DNA from: Bradyrhizobium japonicum USDA 6
GTDB taxonomy: Bacteria; Pseudomonadota; Alphaproteobacteria; Rhizobiales; Xanthobacteraceae
Direction: 5' to 3'
Length of the DNA: 64,000 nucleotides
NCBI RefSeq assembly: GCF_000284375.1
Contig: NC_017249.1
Coordinates: forward strand, 1,776,001-1,840,000
Shown here: piece after piece, positions 8,284-15,999 of the stretch
Numbering within the stretch: the first letter of the stretch is position 1
Layout of the letters: the number at the start of each line of letters is the position of its first letter
Translations under genes and position numbers: made by a program
Notes under the pieces: model-generated
What the model was told of the DNA's origin: nothing
The model's database searches: none
What the model saw: only the letters and a program-made list of their open reading frames with translations

Positions 8284-11200
8284 TCAACCGTGGACGTGCA
8301 TCTTTTGCGTTACCGATGTCGCCAAATTCGTGAGCAACCTCTCGACCTCGGGCTTCACCTTGGCGATCGCGGTGTCCTTCACGGGTCCGTAGCCGCGGAT
8401 CTCCATCGGCGCCTTTGCGACGGCAACGAGGTCGGGCAGATGTGCAGCCTCGAGCTGGCCGAGCATGCGTTCGATCAGGCCTTCATACCAGGCGATCAAT
8501 TCCCGTTCTGTGCGCCGCTCATTCGTGTAGCCGAACGGATCGAACGGCGTTCCGCGCAATCCCTTCAGCCGCGCCAGCATGGCGAGCGGCATCTGGATCC
8601 ACTGGCCGAAAGCGCGCTTGCGCGGACGGCCGCGTGCGTCAGCTTTTGACGGCAGGAACGGCGGCGCGAGATGATATTGGATGCGAAAACCATCCTCGAA
8701 CTCGCGCTTCAGCTCGCCGAGGAAACCGCTCTGCATGTGCAGACGCGCCACCTCGTATTCGTCCTTGTAGGCCATCAGCTTGAACAGGGCGCGCGCGACC
8801 GCCTCGGTCAGCGCCTCGCTGTTCAGGTTGGCTTCGGCGCGGCGGACCCTCGCGATGGTCGTCCGGTAACGCGCAGCATAAGCCCTGTCCTGATAGGCGG
8901 CGAGGAAATCGGCGCGGCGATCGATGATCTGATCGAGCGTCTCGGCTTCGGGCGCCTCGTCGCCCCCCGGCAAAAACTCCGGATCGGCCGCGGCGATCCG
9001 GCCCCAGGCGAAGGCCTGCTTGTTGCGCTCGACCGCGACGCCGTTGAGCTCGATTGCACGCAGCAGCGCCGGCAGCGCGATCGGAATAAGCCCGCGCTGC
9101 CAGGCAAAGCCCAGCATGATGATGTTGGCATAGACGGCATCGCCGAGTAGCCGCTCGGCGAGCGCGTTGGCGTTGATGGTGTCGAGATTGTCGTTGCCAG
9201 TGACTTGTCGGATCGCGCGCAGTCGGGCAGGCGAGGCGAGATCGGCGTCGCGGAAGCGGACCACGTCGCCGGTCGGCATCTCCGCGGTGTTGACCGCGGC
9301 GCGCATGCCGCGCCGATAGGTGCCGGACGCCTTTGCTGAGGAGCTGACAACGAGGTCGCAGCCGATGAGCGCGTCGGCCGCGCCCTGGTCGATGCGGACC
9401 TGGTGCAGCGCGTCGGGACTCGCGGCCAGCCGGATATAGCTCAGCACAGGCCCGAACTTCTGCGCAAAGCCCGTGAAATCGAGTACCGAGACGCCGCTTC
9501 GTTCCAGATGCGCGGCCATGCCGATCAGCGAGCCGACCGTGATCACGCCGGTGCCGCCGACGCCTGTTACCAGCAGGTCGTAGGGACGGTCGAGCGTGGC
9601 GGGAGCAGGCAGGGGAAGCGTAGCCGCGCGGCCGACTACGTCGATCTCGCTCGCACTCTTCTTCCGGCGCGTCGCGCCTTCGACGGTGACAAAGCTCGGG
9701 CAGAAGCCGTTGAGACAGGAAAAATCCCTGTTGCAGGACGAGAGGTTGACCTGACGCTTGCGACCGAACGGCGTCTCCTTCGGCTCGACACTGAGGCAGT
9801 TGGATTCGACCGAGCAGTCGCCGCAGCCTTCGCAGACGAGATCGTTGATATAGGCAAAGCGCTTTGGGTCGGCCATCTGTCCGCGTTTGCGCCGGCGACG
9901 CTTCTCGGTGGCGCAGGTCTGCTGATAGATCAGGACGGAGACGCCGGAAATGTCTCGCAGCTCGCGCTGCACGGAGTCCATCTCCTCGCGCGGATGGATG
10001 GTTACGCCGATCGGCAGGTCTGCCGGCAAGAACTGCGCGGGATCGTCCGACACCAGCGCGATGCGTCCCACGCCCTCGGCGCGAACGCTGTGGGCGATGG
10101 CATGCACGCTGACGGGACCGTCGACCGGCTGGCCGCCGGTCATCGCCACGGCATCGTTGAACAGGATCTTGTAGGTGATGTTGGCCCCGGCGGCGATCGC
10201 CTGCCGGATCGCCATCGAGCCGGAGTGGTAGTAGGTGCCTTCGCCGAGATTCTGGAACACATGCTTGTGGCCGGTGAAGCGTGACGACGCCGCCCAGTTG
10301 ACGCCTTCGCCGCCCATCTGGATCAGCGAGGAGGTCTCGCGGTCCATCCAGCTCGCCATGAAATGGCAGCCGATGCCGGCCAGTGCCTTGGAGCCTTCCG
10401 GCACCTTCGTCGACGTGTTGTGCGGACATCCGGAGCAGAAATACGGCGTGCGCGTCGCACCGCTGACGTTGATCGTGCGCGCGGCCTCGGGCATCAAGCC
10501 GGCCGCGCGTGCGGCGAGATTGAGGCCTGGGAACATCGGATCGAGCCGGCGCGCGAGCACGCCGGCGAGCGCACGCGGCGACAATTCGCCGATCCAGGAG
10601 ATCAGCCGCGCCCCTCGCTCGTCGTGCTTGCCGACCATGCGCTCGGGCTTTGAGCCTGGATAGTCGTAAAAATATTCCTTGAACTGGCTCTCGATGATGC
10701 CGCGCTTTTCCTCGACCACGAGGATCTCGCGCTTGCCCTTCACGAAGTCCATCGCGTCATGCAGCGCCAGCGGCCAGACCATGCCGACCTTGTAGACGTC
10801 GATGCCGATGTCGCGGCAGGCCGCTTCATCGAGGCCCATCAGCCGCAGGGCCTCCATCAGGTCGAGATGCGCCTTGCCCGTCGTGACGATGCCGTAGGTG
10901 GCGTTGGGAATATCGTAGATGTGGCGATCGATCGGATTGGCTTTTGCAAAGGCGTAAACCGCGTGCTTCTTCGCCTCCAGCCGCTCCTCGATCTGGGGCC
11001 CCGGCAGGTCGGGCCAGCGATAGTGCAGGCCACCCGGTGGCGGCGTGAAATCGGGCGTGTTGAAGACGCGTGGCGGGCGCAGCGCGACGGATGCACCTGA
11101 CTCCACGATTTCCGAGATCGCCTTGAAGCCGACCCACATGCCGGAGAAGCGGCTCAGCGCGTAGCCATATTCGCCGAATTCGAGATATTCGCCGACGCTT

Positions 11201-11733
11201 GCGGGGTGCAGCGTCGGCATGAACCAGCTCATGAAGGCGACATCGGATTGATGCGGCATCGAGGAGGAAACGCAGCCATGATCGTCGCCGGCAACGACCA
11301 GCACGCCGCCACGCGGCGAGGAGCCGTAGGCGTTGCCGTGCTTGAGGGCGTCACCGGAGCGATCGACGCCTGGGCCCTTGCCGTACCAGAGCCCGAACAC
11401 GCCATCGACTTCGCGATCTGCCTGCGTCTCGACCTGCTGCGAGCCGAGCACCGCGGTTGCCGCGAGGTCCTCGTTCACCGCGGGGAGGAATTCGATGTGA
11501 TCCCGCTTCAGCCGCTCCTGGATGCGCCAGAGCTCGAGATCGACGCCGCCGAGCGGCGAGCCGCGATAGCCAGAGATGAAGCCGGCGGTGTTCAGCCCGG
11601 CGGCGCGGTCGCGCCGCGCCTGGTCGAGCGCGATACGGACGATGGCCTGCGTGCCCGTGAGGAAGACGCGGCCCTCCTCGCGATCGTAGCGGTCTGAAAG
11701 CTCGTAGCTGTCGAGTGATGGAACGGCGTCCAT
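8284..11733 (-). CDS. Indolepyruvate ferredoxin oxidoreductase, fused alpha-beta
   Basis: An 1149-residue cytoplasmic enzyme that oxidatively decarboxylates aryl pyruvates (from Trp, Tyr, Phe) to aryl-acetyl-CoA. The N-terminal IorA-like part has the FISGYRGSPLGGVD start and a thiamine-diphosphate region (FCSGCPHN, GGEGVNWA, about residues 430-485). A ferredoxin-like cluster motif CEGCGDCSVESNC is near residue 630. The IorB-like gamma/beta domain begins with the nucleotide-type loop GVGGTGVIT near residue 724. The single-chain fusion is normal for proteobacteria. It is divergent from an Lrp/AsnC gene and probably leads an operon with the amidase. Confidence 0.93.
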   Translation of the reverse strand: MDAVPSLDSYELSDRYDREEGRVFLTGTQAIVRIALDQARRDRAAGLNTAGFISGYRGSPLGGVDLELWRIQERLKRDHIEFLPAVNEDLAATAVLGSQQVETQADREVDGVFGLWYGKGPGVDRSGDALKHGNAYGSSPRGGVLVVAGDDHGCVSSSMPHQSDVAFMSWFMPTLHPASVGEYLEFGEYGYALSRFSGMWVGFKAISEIVESGASVALRPPRVFNTPDFTPPPGGLHYRWPDLPGPQIEERLEAKKHAVYAFAKANPIDRHIYDIPNATYGIVTTGKAHLDLMEALRLMGLDEAACRDIGIDVYKVGMVWPLALHDAMDFVKGKREILVVEEKRGIIESQFKEYFYDYPGSKPERMVGKHDERGARLISWIGELSPRALAGVLARRLDPMFPGLNLAARAAGLMPEAARTINVSGATRTPYFCSGCPHNTSTKVPEGSKALAGIGCHFMASWMDRETSSLIQMGGEGVNWAASSRFTGHKHVFQNLGEGTYYHSGSMAIRQAIAAGANITYKILFNDAVAMTGGQPVDGPVSVHAIAHSVRAEGVGRIALVSDDPAQFLPADLPIGVTIHPREEMDSVQRELRDISGVSVLIYQQTCATEKRRRRKRGQMADPKRFAYINDLVCEGCGDCSVESNCLSVEPKETPFGRKRQVNLSSCNRDFSCLNGFCPSFVTVEGATRRKKSASEIDVVGRAATLPLPAPATLDRPYDLLVTGVGGTGVITVGSLIGMAAHLERSGVSVLDFTGFAQKFGPVLSYIRLAASPDALHQVRIDQGAADALIGCDLVVSSSAKASGTYRRGMRAAVNTAEMPTGDVVRFRDADLASPARLRAIRQVTGNDNLDTINANALAERLLGDAVYANIIMLGFAWQRGLIPIALPALLRAIELNGVAVERNKQAFAWGRIAAADPEFLPGGDEAPEAETLDQIIDRRADFLAAYQDRAYAARYRTTIARVRRAEANLNSEALTEAVARALFKLMAYKDEYEVARLHMQSGFLGELKREFEDGFRIQYHLAPPFLPSKADARGRPRKRAFGQWIQMPLAMLARLKGLRGTPFDPFGYTNERRTERELIAWYEGLIERMLGQLEAAHLPDLVAVAKAPMEIRGYGPVKDTAIAKVKPEVERLLTNLATSVTQKMHVHG

Positions 11734-11823
11734 GGCGGACCTCGTGCGGCATCCTGCCTGATGACGGAAGGGTATGCCGGGGAGGCTGGTAGGTCTTGCC
11801 TATTCACCCTGTCTTGATCGATA

Positions 11824-11845
11824 ATTCGGTAAAATTTTGCGGAAT
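11824..11845. promoter_or_regulatory. Upstream operator-like imperfect palindrome
   Basis: ATTCGGTAA, 4-nt spacer, TTGCGGAAT: an imperfect copy of the palindrome at 11854-11874, with centres about 30 bp (three helical turns) apart. It lies between the ior and lrp starts in an unusually AT-rich stretch, consistent with cooperative Lrp-type binding. Confidence 0.5.
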
Positions 11846-11853
11846 ACGGCAAA

Positions 11854-11874
11854 ATTCGGTAAAAGTTACCGAAT
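11854..11874. promoter_or_regulatory. Perfect operator palindrome upstream of Lrp gene
   Basis: ATTCGGTAA and TTACCGAAT are perfect reverse complements separated by AAG. The site ends 11 bp before the Lrp-family start codon and overlaps the ribosome-binding region, which suggests autorepression; it also lies 121 bp from the divergent ior start. Confidence 0.65.
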
Positions 11875-11885
11875 CGGGGGCTTCC

Positions 11886-12341
11886 ATGATTGAAGAGCAG
11901 GACGCGCGGATTCTCGCCCATCTCCAGACGGACGGCCGCGCCACCAATCAGCAGCTCGCCGACGAGGTCGGCATGTCCACCTCGGCGTGCTGGCGCCGGG
12001 TGCGCGCGCTGGAGGAGGCCGGCGTCATCCAGGGTTATGCGGCGCTGATCGCGCGCGAGCAGGCAGGCTTTGCGATGTCGGCCATCCTGCATGTCTCGCT
12101 GGAGCGGCACGATGCCAAATTCGTCGACGAGTTCGTCGCGCGGGTGACCACGCGGCGCGAAGTGCTGGAGTGCTTCGCGACCACGGGCGACGCCGATTAT
12201 CATTTGCGCGTCGTCGTGCAGGACATGGCGGCCTACAACCGCTTTCTCGACGAGTTCATGTTCCGCATCCCCGGCATCCGCTACGTTCGCAGCAACGTGG
12301 TGCTGAAGGAGATCAAGACGAGTGTGGCGCTGCCGTTTTGA
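11886..12341 (+). CDS. Lrp/AsnC family transcriptional regulator
   Basis: A 151-residue regulator: N-terminal winged helix (DARILAHLQTDGRATNQQLADEVGMSTSACWRRVRALEEAGVIQGYAAL, shown by its helix-turn-helix around residues 20-45) and a C-terminal RAM ligand domain (residues 65-145). The ATG at 11886 is used because GGGGG precedes it and the family normally begins here; the longer frame runs through the operator. It is divergent from the indolepyruvate oxidoreductase gene and probably controls it in response to an aromatic amino acid. Confidence 0.92.
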   Translation: MIEEQDARILAHLQTDGRATNQQLADEVGMSTSACWRRVRALEEAGVIQGYAALIAREQAGFAMSAILHVSLERHDAKFVDEFVARVTTRREVLECFATTGDADYHLRVVVQDMAAYNRFLDEFMFRIPGIRYVRSNVVLKEIKTSVALPF

Positions 12342-12362
12342 TGGCGCGGGACGTGCCGTGGT

Positions 12363-12457
12363 GCCGTAGGGTGGGCAAAGGCGCGCTTGCGCCGTGCCCA
12401 CCGTCTCGCCTCCATTACGAATGCGGTGGGCACGCTTCGCTTTGCCCACCCTACGGC
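12363..12457. repeat. GTAGGGTGGGCAAAG palindromic repeat, copy 3
   Basis: Third copy, bounded by TGCCGTAGGGTGGGCAAAG and CTTTGCCCACCCTACGGCA. It lies between the convergent lrp gene and the FAH gene, again a position where it may serve as a bidirectional terminator. Confidence 0.85.
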
Positions 12458-12464
12458 ACCTCTA

Positions 12465-13250
12465 CTACCGCTGTTCCCGAACAAACCTGTTCCGCAACGT
12501 CCCCACGCCGGTGATGTCGATCTCCACCACGTCGCCATGCCCGATGTCAGGCGAGGCGCCGTCCGTGCCCATCCAGATCACATCGCCTGGCCACAGCGTG
12601 AAGTACTTGGTCAGCTCGACCAGGAACGGCACCACGCCGAAGATCATGTCGTTGGTATAGAAGCGGTTGGTCTCCTTGCCGTTGACCCGGACGACGGTTT
12701 CCATTTTCGCCGGATTGGCCTCAGTTTCGATCCACGGGCCCATCGGCTTGAACGTGTCGGCGTTCTTCGAGCGCCACAGGCTGCGGTCGGCCTTCTGCCA
12801 GCTGCGTTCGCTGACGTCGTTGCCGATGGTGTAGCCGAACACGCAATCCATCGCATTTTGTTTGGTCAGATGCTTCACCTTCTTGCCGATCACGACGACG
12901 AGCTCGCCTTCATAGTGGATCTTGTCCGTCGCAAAGGACGGGATCACGACGTCCTCGTCATGCGCGATCAGCGCGTTCTGGGCGCGGTAGCCGATCTCGG
13001 GTCTGTCAGGGACGGCAGGCACCTCGCCGCGCTTGTCGGCGGCTTCCTTCAGGTGCTTCAGATAGTTCAAGCCGACGCAATAGAACGTGCGCGGGATCAG
13101 CGGCAGCTCGATCCGAACCTGCGCCAGCGGATGCGTGCGCGAGGTGCGCTGCCATTCGCCGAAGGGATCGCCGTCGACCGCGATCACGTGGTCGCCCTCG
13201 ACGAGCCCCCAGGACGTCTTGTCGGAGGCGGTGAATTTCAGCCAGCGCAT
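12465..13250 (-). CDS. Fumarylacetoacetate hydrolase family protein
   Basis: A 261-residue FAH-fold, metal-dependent hydrolase/lyase/decarboxylase. The core has FYCVGLNYLKHLKEA, the acidic metal ligands in IHYEGELVVVIGK, and GYTIGNDVSERSWQ, all diagnostic. The start at 13250 (MRWLKFTASDKTSWGLVE) gives the normal length; the same frame stays open upstream in the shadow of the next gene. It is third in an operon, 14 bp after the monooxygenase gene, so it probably cleaves or tautomerises a product of that enzyme. The exact reaction is unknown. Confidence 0.9.
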   Translation of the reverse strand: MRWLKFTASDKTSWGLVEGDHVIAVDGDPFGEWQRTSRTHPLAQVRIELPLIPRTFYCVGLNYLKHLKEAADKRGEVPAVPDRPEIGYRAQNALIAHDEDVVIPSFATDKIHYEGELVVVIGKKVKHLTKQNAMDCVFGYTIGNDVSERSWQKADRSLWRSKNADTFKPMGPWIETEANPAKMETVVRVNGKETNRFYTNDMIFGVVPFLVELTKYFTLWPGDVIWMGTDGASPDIGHGDVVEIDITGVGTLRNRFVREQR

Positions 13251-13264
13251 GTCGCGTCCTCCGA

Positions 13265-14632
13265 TTATTCCGCGGCATCGCGCGGCTGCACCTTCCAGGC
13301 TCCGGCCGCGGGCCGCTTCAGCCCGAGATTTTCGCGGAGTGTCTTGCCCCGATACTCCTTCTGGAACAAGCCGCGCCGTTGTAGCTCCGGCACGACGTGT
13401 TGCACGAAGTCCGCATAGGAGCCGGGCACATAGGTCGCGGCGATGACAAAGCCGTCGCAGCCACGCTCGACGAACATCTCTTCCAGCCTGTCCGCGATCT
13501 CCTTGGGACCGCCGACCATGGCGTCGTGGACCTGGCCGCGGCCGGAGAAGGTGACGAAGTCGCGTGCGCTCGGATTGCTCTTGCCGGAATTCTTCAGCAC
13601 GCCGTCGCGGATGCCCAGAATGCCCTGCATGCTCTTCAGCTCGTCCGTCGTCAACGGCTCGTCGAGGTCCTTGGAGGCAAAATCGTAGTTGAGCGCTTCG
13701 GCCAGCAGCGACAGCGCGTCGATCTCGAGCGGCAGCTTGTTGATCCGCGCCATCTTGTCCTCGGCCTCGGCCTTGGTCGCGGCGCAGACCGGCGTCGTCA
13801 AATTGCAAAGGCGCATCTGATCGGGATCGCGGCCAGCCTTGGCTGCCTCGTTTCGAACAGCGGCATAACCTTCCTTGGCACCGGCGAGATTGCGCGCGGC
13901 CGTGAAGATCACCTCGCCCCAATGGCCGGCAAAGCGCTGGCCGCGGCCGGATGCGCCGGCCTGGATGATGACGGGATGGCCCTGATCCGAGCGCGGTACC
14001 GTGAAGGGTCCGCGGGACTTGAAGGCCACTCCCTTGTGATCGAGCCGCTTCACCTTGGCCGGATCGGCAAAGCGGCCGCTTGTCTTGTCCATGATGAGCG
14101 CGCCGTCTTCCCAGGTGTCCCAATGCCCGAGCACGACCTCCATGAATTCGTCGGCGCGGTCGTAGCGGGAATCATGTTCGGGATGGGAATCGCGCCCCAT
14201 GTTGAGCGCCTCGCCGTCATTGAGCGAGGTGACAACGTTCCAGCCGGCGCGCCCGCCGGACATCAAATCGAGGGTCGCGAAACGACGGGCGACGTCGAAC
14301 GGCTCGTAATACGTCGTCGAGCAGGTGGCGCCGAGGCCGAGCTTGTCGGTGACCATGCCCATCGTGGTCAGCACGATCAGCGGATCCATCTTCACGCAGC
14401 GGATGCCGTATTCGACGGTGTGGGCATGATCGTTGCCGTAGCGGTCCGGCATCGCCAGCCGATCGTCGAAGAACGCCATGTGGAACTTGCCGGCTTCGAG
14501 GATCTTGGCGATCTCCTGATAATAGTCCGCCGACATCGAATCGTCGCGCGAGTCCGGATGCCGCCACGAACTCGGCAAATTCGTGCAGTTCTGCGCCTGG
14601 AGGAAGCCGACCAGTACCATCTGCCGCGTCAT
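13265..14632 (-). CDS. LLM-class flavin-dependent monooxygenase (NtaA/SnaA/DszA type)
   Basis: A 455-residue bacterial luciferase-like monooxygenase. Typical segments are RAGWNVVTSLNDGEALNMGRD, HPEHDSRYDRADEFMEVV and PVIIQAGASGRGQRFAGHWGEVIFT (quoted in parts; residues about 135-260). Such enzymes use reduced FMN from a separate reductase to oxidise substrates such as aminopolycarboxylates, sulfur heterocycles or sulfonates. The start at 14632 has GGGAGA upstream. No flavin reductase gene is next to it. It lies in one operon with an Ldh-type dehydrogenase (19 bp upstream) and an FAH protein. The substrate is unknown. Confidence 0.9.
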   Translation of the reverse strand: MTRQMVLVGFLQAQNCTNLPSSWRHPDSRDDSMSADYYQEIAKILEAGKFHMAFFDDRLAMPDRYGNDHAHTVEYGIRCVKMDPLIVLTTMGMVTDKLGLGATCSTTYYEPFDVARRFATLDLMSGGRAGWNVVTSLNDGEALNMGRDSHPEHDSRYDRADEFMEVVLGHWDTWEDGALIMDKTSGRFADPAKVKRLDHKGVAFKSRGPFTVPRSDQGHPVIIQAGASGRGQRFAGHWGEVIFTAARNLAGAKEGYAAVRNEAAKAGRDPDQMRLCNLTTPVCAATKAEAEDKMARINKLPLEIDALSLLAEALNYDFASKDLDEPLTTDELKSMQGILGIRDGVLKNSGKSNPSARDFVTFSGRGQVHDAMVGGPKEIADRLEEMFVERGCDGFVIAATYVPGSYADFVQHVVPELQRRGLFQKEYRGKTLRENLGLKRPAAGAWKVQPRDAAE

Positions 14633-14651
14633 GCTGTTCTCCCAAATTCCG

Positions 14652-15704
14652 TCAGGCCAGATCGAGGACCGTGTCGAGCCGGTACTCGCCCGCCAGCGCG
14701 CGCAGCTTTTCCCAGGTCGCATCCTCGATCTCGATGCCGTCGCGCAGGCGTTGCTGCTCGCGCAACCCCTCGATTTCGCCGGGATAGTACACGCCCTTGC
14801 TGCTTTCGGAGGGCGGCGTCGATTTCAGATAGCGCGCGAATTCGGCGACCTCGCGCTTGAATTCCTTCAGCGGGCGGAACGCGGCGACGTTGAACACCGC
14901 CATGAAGCAGCCGTCATTGTGACGGCCGGTCGGTTCGACGCCGAAGCCGAGACCGGTGAGCAGGCCGCACAGCACCTCGACCATGGCGGCGAGGCCGCTG
15001 CCCTTGTAGCCTTCGGTGCCGCCGAGCGGCAGCAGCGCGCCGCCTTTGCGATATTGCGTGGGGTCGGTGGTGTGCCGTCCCTCGGCATCGATGATCCACC
15101 CCATCGGAATCTCCTCGCCGCGGGCGACCGCGAGCTGGATCTTGCCGGCCGCCACCGCCGAGGTTGCCATGTCCAGATAGAACGGCGCATCGAGATCGGA
15201 CGGCACCGCGATCGAGATCGGGTTGGTGCCGAGCCGGGCCTCCTTGCCGCCGAACGGTGCGACGTGCTTCGGCGAGCGGCCGGAATCCGCCGTCGCAATC
15301 CCGATCATGCCTTCGCGCATCGCCATCAACGGATAGGCGGCGAGGCGGCCGACATGGCTTTGCCGGAACACGGTGCAGGCGGCGACATTCGCCGTCTTCG
15401 CTTTTTCGATCGTCAGCGCCATCGCCTTGGCGTTGACGTGGAAGCCGAACCCCCACTGGCCGTCGATCACGGTCGTGGTCGGCGATTCCTGGACGATGGT
15501 CCATTTGGCGCCGGGCACGATGTGGCCGGCCTTGATGCGGTCGATGTAGGTCGGAACCGCGATTACGCCGTGGGAGTCGTGGCCGGCGAGGTTGGCGTTG
15601 ACGCAGCCCGTGGCCACCGCATCGGCCTCTTCCTCGGAAGCTCCGGCGGCGCGGAGCAGCGCGGCGCTGATGAGCGTGAGGCGGTCTGTCTTGACGATGG
15701 GCAT
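14652..15704 (-). CDS. Malate/L-lactate dehydrogenase family (Ldh type 2) oxidoreductase
   Basis: A 350-residue NAD(P)-dependent 2-hydroxyacid or imino-acid dehydrogenase of the YlbC/ComC/DpkA fold. Visible family segments are GHDSHGV (residues about 43-49), the substrate and cofactor regions HVGRLAAYP and GTNPISIAVPS, and KGSGLAAMVEVLCGLLTG. GAGGGA precedes the ATG at 15704. It is the first gene of the three-gene operon running down to the FAH gene, and probably oxidises or reduces a 2-oxo or imino intermediate in the same unknown pathway. Confidence 0.9.
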   Translation of the reverse strand: MPIVKTDRLTLISAALLRAAGASEEEADAVATGCVNANLAGHDSHGVIAVPTYIDRIKAGHIVPGAKWTIVQESPTTTVIDGQWGFGFHVNAKAMALTIEKAKTANVAACTVFRQSHVGRLAAYPLMAMREGMIGIATADSGRSPKHVAPFGGKEARLGTNPISIAVPSDLDAPFYLDMATSAVAAGKIQLAVARGEEIPMGWIIDAEGRHTTDPTQYRKGGALLPLGGTEGYKGSGLAAMVEVLCGLLTGLGFGVEPTGRHNDGCFMAVFNVAAFRPLKEFKREVAEFARYLKSTPPSESSKGVYYPGEIEGLREQQRLRDGIEIEDATWEKLRALAGEYRLDTVLDLA

Positions 15705-15999
15705 GGCGTTCCCTCGGCATTGTGCCCTTAACGGGCTGCTTGTTGGGAGCCATCGTCTCAAAGCGTGGGAGCGATATCAATCTCCCGTAAACCAATACAG
15801 GGCTGCAAATTCGTAACGAGAGCGCGCCTTTGGCCGGAGAATCCTCCCGTGCGGCGGCATTCCCGACAGTTTGGCGCCGGCCGTTCGCAGCTCGTTCACT
15901 TTGATCGCGGGTTTGCAGCGCGCAATAACGACCACTTAGGCCGTCGCCGTTCATAAAGTACCCGGGAGAATTAGGCAGAAATGCCCGGGAGCTGAGACC

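Noticed and set aside
13397..14860. 487-residue plus-strand frame over the monooxygenase gene
   Set aside because: Shadow frame; composition is that of antisense GC-rich DNA, with no recognisable fold.
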